A stretch of 64,000 nt of DNA. It comes from Roseateles_C aquae. GTDB lineage: Bacteria > Pseudomonadota > Gammaproteobacteria > Burkholderiales > Burkholderiaceae_C. The position numbers and the translations under genes were made by a program. Location: the NCBI RefSeq assembly GCF_032337115.1, contig NZ_JAVXZY010000002.1, positions 186,001 through 250,000 of the forward strand, written 5' to 3'. How positions within the stretch are numbered: position 1 is the stretch's first letter; every line of letters starts with the position of its first letter. The notes under the pieces were generated by a model that was given only the letters and a program-made list of their open reading frames with translations, made no database searches and had not been told where the DNA came from. Below, one piece after another: positions 28,352 to 37,220 of the stretch.

Positions 28352-30967
28352 ATGCTGCAAGCCTATCGCCAACACTCCGCCGAGCGCGCCGCGCTGGGCA
28401 TCCCTCCTCTGCCGCTGGATGCCAAGCAGGTCGCCGAGCTGATCGAGCTGATCAAGAACCCACCGGCTGGCGAAGATGCCTTCCTGCTGGACCTGCTGAC
28501 CCACCGCGTGCCCCCGGGCGTTGACGATGCCGCCAAGGTCAAGGCCAGCTTCCTGGCTGCCGTGGCTCATGGCGACTTTGCCGTCGCGCTGATCTCCAAG
28601 GCCAAGGCCACCGAGCTGCTGGGCACCATGGTCGGCGGCTACAACGTCAAGCCGCTGATCGACCTGCTGGACGACGCCGATGTCGCCGCCGTCGCCGCCG
28701 AAGGCCTGAAGAAGACGCTGCTGATGTTCGACTTCTTCCACGACGTCGAAGTGAAGGCCAAGGCCGGCAATGCGCACGCCAAGGCCGTGATCCAGAGCTG
28801 GGCCGATGCCGAGTGGTTCACCAGCCGCCCCGAGGTCGAGAAGAAGATCACCGTCACCGTCTTCAAGGTGCCCGGTGAAACCAACACCGACGACCTCTCG
28901 CCCGCCCCCGACGCCTGGAGCCGCCCGGACATCCCGCTGCACTACCTGGCGATGCTGAAGAACACCCGCGAAGGTGCGGCCTTCAAGCCGGAAGAAGACG
29001 GCAAGCGCGGCCCGATGCAGTTCATCGAAGACCTGAAGAAGAAGGGCCACCTGGTCGCCTACGTCGGCGATGTGGTCGGCACCGGCTCCTCACGCAAGAG
29101 CGCCACCAACAGCGTCATCTGGGCCACCGGCCAGGACATCCCCTTCGTGCCGAACAAGCGCTTCGGTGGCGTGACCCTGGGCGGCAAGATCGCGCCGATC
29201 TTCTTCAACACACAGGAAGACTCCGGTTCGCTGCCGATCGAGGTCGATGTCTCCAAGCTGGAGATGGGCGATGTGATCGACATCCTGCCCTACGAGGGCA
29301 AGCTGGTGAAGAACGGTCCGAATGGTCAAGAAGTCGTCGCCGAGTTCAAGTTGAAGAGCGATGTGCTGTTCGATGAAGTCCGTGCCGGCGGCCGTATCAA
29401 TCTGATCATCGGTCGTTCGCTGACCGGCAAGGCCCGCGAATCGCTGGGCCTGCCCGCTTCGACGCTGTTCCGCCTGCCGCAAGCCCCTGCCGAATCCAAG
29501 GCCGGCTTCACGCTGGCGCAGAAGATGGTCGGCCGCGCCGTTGGTCTGCCGGAAGGCCAGGGCGTGCGCCCCGGCACCTACTGCGAGCCGAAGATGACCA
29601 CCGTGGGTTCGCAAGACACCACCGGCCCGATGACCCGCGACGAGCTGAAGGATCTGGCCTGCCTGGGCTTCTCGGCCGATCTGGTGATGCAAAGCTTCTG
29701 CCACACCGCGGCCTACCCGAAGCCGGTCGATGTGAAGACCCATCGCGAGCTGCCCGCCTTCATCTCCAACCGCGGCGGCGTGGCCCTGCGTCCGGGTGAC
29801 GGCGTGATCCACAGCTGGCTGAACCGCCTGCTGCTGCCCGACACCGTCGGCACCGGCGGCGACTCGCACACCCGCTTCCCGATCGGCATCTCCTTCCCCG
29901 CCGGCTCTGGTCTGGTCGCCTTCGGTGCCGCCACCGGCGTGATGCCGCTGGACATGCCCGAATCGGTGCTGGTGCGCTTCAAGGGCCAGATGCAGCCCGG
30001 CATCACGCTGCGCGATCTGGTCCACGCGATCCCGCTGTACGCGATCAAGGCCGGTCTGCTGACCGTCGCCAAGGCCGGCAAGAAGAACATCTTCTCGGGC
30101 CGCATCCTGGAAATCGAAGGCCTGCCCGATCTGAAGGTCGAGCAAGCCTTTGAGCTGAGCGACGCGTCTGCCGAGCGCAGCGCCGCCGGTTGCACAGTCA
30201 AGCTGAACCCCGCCCCGATCAAGGAATACCTCACCAGCAATATCGTGCTGATGAAGAACATGATCGCCGACGGCTACCAGGACGCCCGCACGCTGCAACG
30301 CCGCATCGAGAAGGTCGAAGCCTGGCTGGCCAATCCCAGCCTGCTGGAAGCCGACAAGGACGCCGAATATGCGGCCGTGATCGAGATCGATCTGGCCGAC
30401 ATCAAGGAGCCGATCCTCTGCTGCCCCAACGATCCGGACGATGCCAAGACCCTGTCCGACGTCGCCGGCACCAAGATCGATGAAGCCTTCATCGGCTCCT
30501 GCATGACCAACATCGGCCACTTCCGCGCCGCCGCCAAGCTGCTGGGCGGCCAGCGCGACATCCCGGTCAAGCTGTGGGTCGCCCCGCCGACCAAGATGGA
30601 CCAGAGCGAGCTGATCAAGGAAGGCCATTACGCCGCCTTCGGCACCGCCGGTGCGCGCACCGAAATGCCGGGCTGCTCGCTGTGCATGGGCAACCAGGCG
30701 CAGGTGCGTGAAGGCGCGACCGTGGTCTCCACCTCGACCCGCAACTTCCCCAACCGCCTGGGCAAGAACACCAATGTGTTCCTGGCCTCGGCCGAGCTGG
30801 CCGCCATTGCCTCCAAGCTGGGCCATATCCCGACCGTGGCCGAATACCACGAGGCCATGGGCGTGGTGAACAAGGACGGCGCCGCGATCTACAAGTACAT
30901 GAACTTCGACCAGATCGAGGAATACGCCGAAGCCGCCAAGTCGGTCGCCGGTGTGCCGGCCTGCTGA
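28352..30967 (+). CDS. acnB: Aconitate hydratase B
   Basis: This is a full-length 871-residue AcnB. The N-terminal HEAT-like domain (about 1-160) precedes the swivel domain, in the order characteristic of AcnB rather than AcnA. The three cluster-binding cysteines are probably those in IGSCMTNIGHF and PGCSLCMGN. It isomerises citrate to isocitrate and, as apoenzyme, can bind mRNA in other bacteria. It completes the TCA gene neighbourhood and is followed by a strong terminator. Confidence 0.97.
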   Translation: MLQAYRQHSAERAALGIPPLPLDAKQVAELIELIKNPPAGEDAFLLDLLTHRVPPGVDDAAKVKASFLAAVAHGDFAVALISKAKATELLGTMVGGYNVKPLIDLLDDADVAAVAAEGLKKTLLMFDFFHDVEVKAKAGNAHAKAVIQSWADAEWFTSRPEVEKKITVTVFKVPGETNTDDLSPAPDAWSRPDIPLHYLAMLKNTREGAAFKPEEDGKRGPMQFIEDLKKKGHLVAYVGDVVGTGSSRKSATNSVIWATGQDIPFVPNKRFGGVTLGGKIAPIFFNTQEDSGSLPIEVDVSKLEMGDVIDILPYEGKLVKNGPNGQEVVAEFKLKSDVLFDEVRAGGRINLIIGRSLTGKARESLGLPASTLFRLPQAPAESKAGFTLAQKMVGRAVGLPEGQGVRPGTYCEPKMTTVGSQDTTGPMTRDELKDLACLGFSADLVMQSFCHTAAYPKPVDVKTHRELPAFISNRGGVALRPGDGVIHSWLNRLLLPDTVGTGGDSHTRFPIGISFPAGSGLVAFGAATGVMPLDMPESVLVRFKGQMQPGITLRDLVHAIPLYAIKAGLLTVAKAGKKNIFSGRILEIEGLPDLKVEQAFELSDASAERSAAGCTVKLNPAPIKEYLTSNIVLMKNMIADGYQDARTLQRRIEKVEAWLANPSLLEADKDAEYAAVIEIDLADIKEPILCCPNDPDDAKTLSDVAGTKIDEAFIGSCMTNIGHFRAAAKLLGGQRDIPVKLWVAPPTKMDQSELIKEGHYAAFGTAGARTEMPGCSLCMGNQAQVREGATVVSTSTRNFPNRLGKNTNVFLASAELAAIASKLGHIPTVAEYHEAMGVVNKDGAAIYKYMNFDQIEEYAEAAKSVAGVPAC

Positions 30968-31015
30968 TCAGCCGCGCCGATGAATCGCTGATCCTGCAAG
31001 CGGGATCAGCGCCAC

Positions 31016-31041
31016 AGCCCCGCCATCGCGCGGGGCTTTTT
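31016..31041 (+). terminator. Intrinsic terminator of acnB
   Basis: AGCCCCGC (31016-31023) pairs with GCGGGGCT (31030-31037) around a 6-nt loop and runs into a T-rich tail, about 50 bp after the acnB stop. Confidence 0.88.
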
Positions 31042-31159
31042 GCTTTTTCGGCCGGGCGGATAGCGTCCGACGCCACCGCATCGGACGCGTACCAACCGCG
31101 TAGCGCACGCCGGCCAGCCGCCGAGTCCTATCATTGAACTGGTATTCAATTGGACTCAA

Positions 31160-32416
31160 ATGAAGCTCCTGACCTGCTTGACCACGCTGACCCTGGCCTG
31201 CAACAGCGCCGTTGCCGCCGAAACGCCCATCGCGCCCATCGCGCCCACCGCCACGACTTGGCAAAGCTGGCCTTTGGCCGATGCCGACCAGCTCGACGAT
31301 TTCTCCGACCTGGCGCCGCTGGGTCAGGCGCTGGCCGGCGTGCAGGTGCTGGGACTGGGCGAGCAGACCCATGGCGCGCATGAGGAGTTCGCCTACAAGC
31401 TGCGCCTCTTGCGCTATCTGCACGAGAAGCTGGGCTTCGATCTGCTCTTGCTGGAAAGTGGCTTCTACGACATCGGCCGCATCAGCGCGGCAATGGCGCG
31501 CGGTGAAAGCCTGGATGATCTGGCGCCGGGCAATGTGTTCTTCATGTATGCCAAGAGCGCAGAAGGCCGGGACTTGCTGCGATATGTCGATCAACGCCAG
31601 CGAGCGGACAGGCCGCTGCTGCTGGCGGGCTTCGACGCGCAGCACAGCGGCGCGCTCAGCGGCAGCGAGCTCTTGCCCGGCCTGCAAGCCGCCTTGCTCA
31701 GCCTTGGCCACAAAACGCTGGCGGAGGGTGAGCGATGGCGGCGATTCTCGACTCTGGCTGCGCCCTTGCTCGCCATGAACCGCGCCCTGCCCTCGGCACC
31801 CGAGCAGCAGGCCTTTTTCTCCCATGGGCAGGCCATAGGCGCGGCGCTGTGCGGCGCATCGTCTGGCGCGGCGGTCGACACGCCCGCCTGGTGGTGCCGG
31901 GTCGTCGACAGCTTGCTGGCACAGGCGCACAGTTTCTGGAGCCAGGATCAGGACTATCAACGCGACAACGCGATGGGCGCCAACGCCATCTGGCTGGTCG
32001 AGCAACTGGCCAAGGGGCGCAAGGCGGTGATCTGGGCCCACACGGTTCATCTGGCACGCGGCTTTCAACGCACGCCACAACACTTGCAGGCCGGCGAAGT
32101 CATGCACAGGCGTTGGGGGCCGCGCTACCAGGTGCTGCAATTCACTGCCGCTGCGGGGCAGATCCTCGATTTCCGCAGCATGCAGCCGCTGACACTGCCG
32201 CCCGTGCCAGCCGGCGGGCTGGAACAGCAGCTGATTCCGCAAGCCAAGGGGCGCCCCCTGCTCGTGCACGCCAGCAGCGCCGTCAATCTCCCGCAGTTCG
32301 CCTACGAATATGTGGAGCGCGGTACCGAAAGCTTTCAGCAGCCCGGCCAACTTGGCCGCAACTGGGACTGGCTGATCTTCCTGCCTCGGGTCAGCCCGGT
32401 GACGATGGTGCGCTGA
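31160..32416 (+). CDS. Secreted erythromycin esterase-like protein
   Basis: This 418-residue protein has a signal peptide (1-20, ending AVAAE) and an EreA/EreB-like fold. It shows LGEQTHGAHEEFAYK with the catalytic-type His and Glu, LLLLESGFYD, RDNAMGANAIWLV and IWAHTVHLARG. EreA hydrolyses macrolide lactones in the cytoplasm, whereas this protein looks exported. Macrolides may therefore not be the natural substrate, and the family contains many members of unknown activity. Its 3' end overlaps the convergent arsA gene by 26 bp. Confidence 0.82.
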   Translation: MKLLTCLTTLTLACNSAVAAETPIAPIAPTATTWQSWPLADADQLDDFSDLAPLGQALAGVQVLGLGEQTHGAHEEFAYKLRLLRYLHEKLGFDLLLLESGFYDIGRISAAMARGESLDDLAPGNVFFMYAKSAEGRDLLRYVDQRQRADRPLLLAGFDAQHSGALSGSELLPGLQAALLSLGHKTLAEGERWRRFSTLAAPLLAMNRALPSAPEQQAFFSHGQAIGAALCGASSGAAVDTPAWWCRVVDSLLAQAHSFWSQDQDYQRDNAMGANAIWLVEQLAKGRKAVIWAHTVHLARGFQRTPQHLQAGEVMHRRWGPRYQVLQFTAAAGQILDFRSMQPLTLPPVPAGGLEQQLIPQAKGRPLLVHASSAVNLPQFAYEYVERGTESFQQPGQLGRNWDWLIFLPRVSPVTMVR

Positions 32417-34181
32417 GCGCCGCCAGTCGCTCCAGGCCAACAGGCTCTTCGGCCAGCAATGGCACGACGGCATAACGACTGGCATGAACGTCCGCAACGG
32501 CCTTGATGAACTCCCGTTCATGCAGCGCACGTGCCTGTAGCAGTGGTGACGCGCTGCCGGCCTGGGCGAGGCTGTTGTTCACCACCCAGGCCCAGGGCTC
32601 GATGCCGGCCCGACGCAGCTCGGCCTGCAGCTGCGCCGCCTCCTGCACCGGGGTGTTTTCGGCCAGTGTCACGATCAGCACCTTGGTCCGCTCGGCATCG
32701 CGCAGCTGCATCATCGGCGTGGTGAAACCCACACCGCTGCGGCTCATCTGGCGGGCGATATCGCGGTGGTAGGCGCCCGTCGCATCGAGCAGCAGCAGGG
32801 TGTGCCCGGTCGGCGCCGTGTCCATCACGACGAAGCGCCGCCCGGCCTCGCGGATGGCGCGCGAGAAGGCCTGGAACACGGCGATCTCTTCGGTGCAGGG
32901 CGAGCGCAAATCCTCCGCCAGCATCGCCCTGCCATGGTCATCCAGCGAGCGTCCCTTGCTGGCCATCACCTGGGCGCGGTAGCGCTCGGTCTCGGCCTTG
33001 GGGTCGATGCGCGACACGCTCAGCGTCGGCAGTCGCTCCTGCATGGCCACAGCGTCCGAGCCGGCCAAGGTCTCGGTGAGATGCGCGGCCGGGTCCGAGG
33101 TGCTGAGCAGGACCGGCAGACCGCGCTGCGCCAAGGCGACCGCAATGGCCGCGGCCAGCGTCGTCTTGCCCACACCGCCCTTGCCCATCACCATGATCAG
33201 CCCATGGCCGGGCGCCGCCAAATCCTCCATCAGATCAGCCAGCCGCGGCGATGGCAGGGGCTTCATCGCATCAGCGGCCAGCGCCGTGTCAAGCTCGGCC
33301 GGCGCCAGAAAGCGCCTCAAGGCCTCCAGGCCGACAAGATCGAAGCTGCGCAGCGGCAGTTGCTGCATCGGCAAGGCCTGCAGTGCGGCAGGCATCGCCG
33401 CCAGGGCCTGCTGTTCGCGCCGGAACACCGCTGCGGCCAGCGCATCACCGGCGCCCTCGGCCTCTGGCATCACACCGTTGACAACCAGCAGCTGTTGGCG
33501 CAGGCCGACCTGGGCCAGCTCCTCGTGGGTACGCGCCACTTCGCGCAGTGCCGAGGGCTGCGCTCGCGTGACCAGCACCAGGCGCGTCAAGGCCGGATCA
33601 GCCAGTGCATCAACGGCCGCCTGGTATCGCTCGCGTTGCTTGTCCAGGCCGGCCAGCGGCCCCAGGCAGGACGCATCGCCCTGCCCGGTCTGCAAGAAAC
33701 GGTTCCAGGCGCCGGGCAATTGCAAGAGCCTGATGGTGTGGCCGGTCGGCGCGGTGTCGAAGAGCACATGATCGAAGCGCTGCTGCAGGGCCGCATCGGT
33801 GAGCAGGCCAGTGAATTCGTCAAAGGCTGCAATCTCGGTCGTGCAGGCGCCGGACAGCTGCTCCTCCATGCCGCGCAGCGCTTCGGCGCTGAGGCTGGCG
33901 CGGGCGGGTTCGATCAGCCGCTCTCGGTAGCCTTGCGCGGCCGCATGCGGGTCAATCTCCAGCGCCGACAAGCCGGGCACCGCATCGATGGCACGGATCT
34001 CATTGGCCAGGGCCTGGCCAAACACCTGGCCGACGTTGGAGGCCGGATCGGTGCTGACCAGCAGCACACGCCGCCCCTGCTCGGCCAGGCGCAAGGCCAC
34101 GGCACAGGCCAGCGAGGTCTTGCCCACGCCTCCTTTGCCGGTAAAGAACACAAAGCGCGGCAGGCGATCCAGCACAGTCAT
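32391..34181 (-). CDS. arsA: ArsA arsenical pump-driving ATPase (two-domain)
   Basis: This 596-residue protein is a tandem duplication of the GET3/ArsA fold. Each half has a P-loop GKGGVGKT and a switch motif DTAPTGHT. From the chosen start, Cys113, Cys172 and Cys429 match the three metalloid-binding cysteines of E. coli ArsA in context (GACTTEIAAF, ASCLGPL, SPCTEEIAVF). The start at 34181 is 6 nt after GGAG; an in-frame ATG at 34184 is equivalent. ArsA normally energises ArsB, yet no arsB is seen here. It is divergent from arsR. Confidence 0.95.
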   Translation of the reverse strand: MTVLDRLPRFVFFTGKGGVGKTSLACAVALRLAEQGRRVLLVSTDPASNVGQVFGQALANEIRAIDAVPGLSALEIDPHAAAQGYRERLIEPARASLSAEALRGMEEQLSGACTTEIAAFDEFTGLLTDAALQQRFDHVLFDTAPTGHTIRLLQLPGAWNRFLQTGQGDASCLGPLAGLDKQRERYQAAVDALADPALTRLVLVTRAQPSALREVARTHEELAQVGLRQQLLVVNGVMPEAEGAGDALAAAVFRREQQALAAMPAALQALPMQQLPLRSFDLVGLEALRRFLAPAELDTALAADAMKPLPSPRLADLMEDLAAPGHGLIMVMGKGGVGKTTLAAAIAVALAQRGLPVLLSTSDPAAHLTETLAGSDAVAMQERLPTLSVSRIDPKAETERYRAQVMASKGRSLDDHGRAMLAEDLRSPCTEEIAVFQAFSRAIREAGRRFVVMDTAPTGHTLLLLDATGAYHRDIARQMSRSGVGFTTPMMQLRDAERTKVLIVTLAENTPVQEAAQLQAELRRAGIEPWAWVVNNSLAQAGSASPLLQARALHEREFIKAVADVHASRYAVVPLLAEEPVGLERLAALSAPSSPG

Positions 34182-34274
34182 CATCAGCTCCAAGCAAGAT
34201 GCGAAGCCAAAGACTAGCTCAAGCTTGCACCATCACTCCGTTCACGAACTCACACAAGCTGACTTTCGTCAACT

Positions 34275-34292
34275 ATTCCATAACTATAGAAT
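34275..34292. promoter_or_regulatory. Candidate ArsR operator
   Basis: ATTCCATAACTATAGAAT is an 18-bp imperfect palindrome and is AT-rich against the surrounding sequence. It is centred about 18 bp before the arsR start in the 120-bp divergent arsA-arsR gap. That suits an autorepressor controlling both directions. Confidence 0.55.
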
Positions 34293-34301
34293 TATCGAAC
34301 A

Positions 34302-34625
34302 ATGGACGAAACCAAAATCATCCGCTGCCTGGCCGCGCTGGCCCAGCCGCACCGCTTGCGCGCCTTTCGCCTGCTTGTCGTCGCCGGCCAGGACGGGCTG
34401 ACGCCGGGTGCGCTCACCGAAGCGCTCGACTTGCCTGCCGCGACGCTGTCCTTTCATCTGAAGGAACTGTGCAATGCCGGCCTGCTGAGCCAGGAGCGCA
34501 TCGGGCGCAACCTGGTGTACCGCGCCGCCTTTGCGCAGATGAATGAGCTGCTCGCCTATTTGACCGAGAACTGCTGCCAGGGCGAAGCCTGCCTGCCGAA
34601 GAACGAGGACAGCTGTGGCTGTTAA
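34302..34625 (+). CDS. arsR: ArsR-family arsenic-responsive repressor
   Basis: This 107-residue winged-helix repressor has the recognition region LPAATLSFHLKELCNAGLLSQER. Its arsenic site is not the E. coli CxCxxC in the DNA-binding helix but a C-terminal set: Cys91, Cys92 and Cys97, with further cysteines at the end (SCGC). This is close to the arrangement described for Acidithiobacillus ferrooxidans ArsR. It heads arsR - arsC - arsC - aqpS-like - arsH and faces arsA. Confidence 0.93.
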   Translation: MDETKIIRCLAALAQPHRLRAFRLLVVAGQDGLTPGALTEALDLPAATLSFHLKELCNAGLLSQERIGRNLVYRAAFAQMNELLAYLTENCCQGEACLPKNEDSCGC

Positions 34626-34646
34626 CCCTCCCAAGGACGCCATCAC

Positions 34647-35141
34647 ATGAGCGACAAGCACTTCAACATCCTGTTCGTTTGCACTGGCAATTCTGCGCGT
34701 TCGATTCTGGCTGAAGGCTTGATGAACCAGCTGGGGCAAGGACGATTCACAGCCTACTCCGCGGGCAGCCACCCGACAGGAACGGTCAACCCATTTGCAC
34801 TACGGACACTGGCTTGGCTTGGTCTGAGCACAGAAGGGTATCGAAGCAAGAACTGGGCAGACTTCGCTGCGCCTGGCTCACCGGAACTGGATTTTGTCTT
34901 CACTGTTTGCGATAAGGCTGCGGGCGAGGTTTGCCCTGTCTGGCCCGGACAGCCGGTCAGCGCCCATTGGGGCATGCCAGACCCCTCTGCAGTTGTGGGA
35001 AGCGAGCCCCAAAAGCTGCAAGCCTTTCAAGACACGGCAATTGCGCTGAAACGCCGCATCGAGTTGATGTTGGCCCTGCCCATCACCAGCCTTGACCGCA
35101 TGTCCCTGCAACAGGCCGTGCGGCACATCGGACAACAGTGA
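34647..35141 (+). CDS. arsC: Arsenate reductase, low-molecular-weight phosphatase type (first copy)
   Basis: This 164-residue protein has the CX5R phosphatase loop VCTGNSARS with Cys12 as nucleophile. It also has the VCDKAAGEVCP segment, with redox cysteines, and PDPS. It reduces arsenate to arsenite in the cytosol. The start has AGGA upstream. Its wobble positions contain clearly more A and T than those of the second copy and of the surrounding genes (for example runs such as ACAGAAGGGTATCGA). This hints at a separate, more recent origin. Confidence 0.93.
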   Translation: MSDKHFNILFVCTGNSARSILAEGLMNQLGQGRFTAYSAGSHPTGTVNPFALRTLAWLGLSTEGYRSKNWADFAAPGSPELDFVFTVCDKAAGEVCPVWPGQPVSAHWGMPDPSAVVGSEPQKLQAFQDTAIALKRRIELMLALPITSLDRMSLQQAVRHIGQQ

Positions 35142-35160
35142 TTTCCAACACGCAAGCATC

Positions 35161-35664
35161 ATGACCACCCACGTTCTCATTCTCTGCACCCACAACTCCG
35201 CCCGCAGCGTGCTCAGCGAGGGCATGCTCAACCATCTGGCTGCCAAGCTGGGCAAAGACGTCCGCGCGCACAGCGCCGGCAGCGCCCCCAGCGGCCGGCT
35301 CAACCCCTTCGCCTTGGAGGCACTGACGGCCGCCGGGGTCGATGTCAGCGGCTATCGCAGCAAGAGTTGGGACGAGTTCACCACGCCGGAAGCGCCGCCG
35401 CTGTCCATCGTCATCACCGTCTGCGACAGCGCAGCTGCCGAGCAATGCCCGGTTTTCTTTGGAGGCAACGGCCAGCCCGTCAAGGTGCACTGGGGCTATC
35501 CGGATCCGTCCAATGCACTCGGCGGCGACGAGGGCAAGCGCCAGGCGTTTGAGCTGACCCGCCAGGCGATTGCCTACCGGATGCTGCAGTTGCTGCAGCT
35601 CCCCTTGGCCGAGATGGACAAGCCCAGCCTGCAGCAGGCGCTGACCGATATCTACAAGAGCTGA
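35161..35664 (+). CDS. arsC: Arsenate reductase, low-molecular-weight phosphatase type (second copy)
   Basis: This 167-residue paralogue of the preceding gene has the CX5R loop LCTHNSARS (Cys9) and the TVCDSAAAEQCPVFFG segment, including the extra Cys pair, and ends with a typical helix. The start was placed at 35161, giving the normal short N-terminus, 19 bp after the first arsC. Unlike its neighbour it has the usual GC-rich codon use of this genome. Confidence 0.93.
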   Translation: MTTHVLILCTHNSARSVLSEGMLNHLAAKLGKDVRAHSAGSAPSGRLNPFALEALTAAGVDVSGYRSKSWDEFTTPEAPPLSIVITVCDSAAAEQCPVFFGGNGQPVKVHWGYPDPSNALGGDEGKRQAFELTRQAIAYRMLQLLQLPLAEMDKPSLQQALTDIYKS

Positions 35665-35678
35665 GTCCACACCGCGCC

Positions 35679-36335
35679 ATGAATCTGACACGCAAACTCG
35701 CGGCCGAGCTGCTTGGCACCGCCCTGCTGCTGGCCACCGTGATCGGCTCCGGCATCATGGCCGAGCGCCTGTCCGGCGGCAATATCGCCATCGCCTTGCT
35801 GGCCAACACGCTGGCCACGGTGGGCAGCCTGTACATCCTGATCGAGATCTTTGGCCCGCTCAGCGGCGCGCATTTCAATCCTGCGGTGTCGCTGGTGATG
35901 GCATTGCGCGGCGCGTTGCCGCTGCGCACGCTGGCCGTCTACGTGCCGGCGCAGTTGTTTGGTGCGCTGCTGGGCGCCTGGCTGGCCCATGCGATGTTCG
36001 AGCTGCCCATCGTGCAGACCGCCAGCAAGCTGCGCGGCGGCCAGGGCCAATGGATTGCTGAAGTGGTGGCCACCTTTGGCCTGCTGCTGCTCATCCTGCG
36101 CGCACCGGCCAGTCGGGTCGCGGCCATGGTGGCCGCCTATATCGGCGCCGCCTACTGGTTCACCGCCTCGACCTCGTTTGCCAACCCGGCCGCCGTGTTT
36201 GGCCGCATGTTCAGCGACAGCTTTGCCGGCATTGCCCCGGCCAGCGCGCCCGGCTTTGTGCTGGCCCAGTTGCTCGGCGCCCTGCTGGCACTGGGCGTGC
36301 ATCGCCTGTTCGGAGCTCAAGAGGCCACCCCATGA
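35679..36335 (+). CDS. Aquaporin/MIP-family channel (AqpS-like)
   Basis: This 218-residue protein has six predicted helices and two NPA boxes, HFNPAVSLVMA (about 67) and FANPAAVFGRMF (about 171), with the second-box Arg retained. Aquaglyceroporin relatives in ars operons, first described as AqpS in Sinorhizobium, let arsenite formed by ArsC leave the cell down its gradient. It is flanked by arsC and arsH, overlapping the latter by 4 bp, so the same role is likely here. Confidence 0.88.
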   Translation: MNLTRKLAAELLGTALLLATVIGSGIMAERLSGGNIAIALLANTLATVGSLYILIEIFGPLSGAHFNPAVSLVMALRGALPLRTLAVYVPAQLFGALLGAWLAHAMFELPIVQTASKLRGGQGQWIAEVVATFGLLLLILRAPASRVAAMVAAYIGAAYWFTASTSFANPAAVFGRMFSDSFAGIAPASAPGFVLAQLLGALLALGVHRLFGAQEATP

Positions 36336-37066
36336 TGCAGTCGCCCATCGAATCGCCGCCAACCTTTCCCGCACTCGACGCCAGCCAGTTCCTTGTGCCG
36401 CAGTCGGAGGCGCTTCAGTCCATCCCGGCCGCGCAGCACGCACCGCGCTTTCTGCTGCTCTACGGCTCGCTGCGCGAACGTTCCTACAGCCGACTGCTGG
36501 CCTTTGAGGCTGCACGATTGCTGCAGGCCATGGGCGGTGAGGTGCGCATCTTCCATGCTGACGGCCTGCCCCTGCCCGACGATGGCACTGAGGCCCATCC
36601 CAAGGTGCAGGAACTGCGCGAGCTGGTGCTGTGGGCCGAAGGCATGGTCTGGGTCTCGCCGGAGCGCCATGGCGCGATGACCGGGGTGATGAAGTCACAG
36701 ATCGACTGGATTCCACTGAACAGCGGCGCCGTTCGGCCCACCCAGGGCAAGACGCTGGCCCTGATGCAGGTCAGCGGCGGCTCGCAGTCCTTCAACGCGG
36801 TCAACCAGATGCGCCTCTTGGGCCGCTGGATGCGCATGCTGACGATTCCCAACCAATCCTCGGTCGCCAAGGCCTTCGCAGAGTTCGACGAGGCCGGCCG
36901 GATGAAACCCTCGCCGTACTACGAACGCGTGGTCGATGTCGTGGAAGAGCTCTACAAGTTCACACTGCTGACCCGCCATCTCACGCCCTATCTGACCGAT
37001 CGCTACAGCGAGCGGCGGGAAAGCGCGGAGGCGCTGTCACGGCGGGTCAACCAACGCTCGATCTGA
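36332..37066 (+). CDS. arsH: ArsH NADPH-dependent FMN organoarsenical oxidase
   Basis: This 244-residue flavodoxin-like protein has the GSLRERSYSRLLAFEAARLL phosphate-binding loop, SPERHGAMTGVMKSQIDWIPL, and the C-terminal RDRYSER-like segment typical of ArsH (here TDRYSERRE). Known ArsH proteins oxidise trivalent methyl and aromatic arsenicals to less toxic pentavalent forms. It is last in the arsR operon, translationally coupled to the channel gene. A short hairpin (37111-37125, GGGGCC/GGCCCC) follows 44 bp later. Confidence 0.94.
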   Translation: MMQSPIESPPTFPALDASQFLVPQSEALQSIPAAQHAPRFLLLYGSLRERSYSRLLAFEAARLLQAMGGEVRIFHADGLPLPDDGTEAHPKVQELRELVLWAEGMVWVSPERHGAMTGVMKSQIDWIPLNSGAVRPTQGKTLALMQVSGGSQSFNAVNQMRLLGRWMRMLTIPNQSSVAKAFAEFDEAGRMKPSPYYERVVDVVEELYKFTLLTRHLTPYLTDRYSERRESAEALSRRVNQRSI

Positions 37067-37140
37067 TGGCCCCCTGAGCCCACGGACTCCAGGCATCCCA
37101 GCCATTCACTGGGGCCAGAGGCCCCTCTTCACAGCCCTTT

Positions 37141-37206
37141 TAGTTGCTATTGACAACCTACAGAGAGCCCACCTATGCTGCGCCCAGATAGTTGCCATAC
37201 ACAACC
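37141..37206 (+). promoter_or_regulatory. MarR-gene promoter with two operator-like repeats
   Basis: TAGTTGCTATTGACAACC (37141-37158) and TAGTTGCCATACACAACC (37189-37206) are near-identical, 48 bp apart. Each holds GTTG-N7-CAAC. The first overlaps a -35 TTGACA (37150-37155), with a -10 TATGCT 18 nt later (37174-37179). The second falls just after the predicted transcription start. This layout is typical of MarR autorepression. Confidence 0.7.
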
Positions 37207-37220
37207 ACATAGCCAACACC

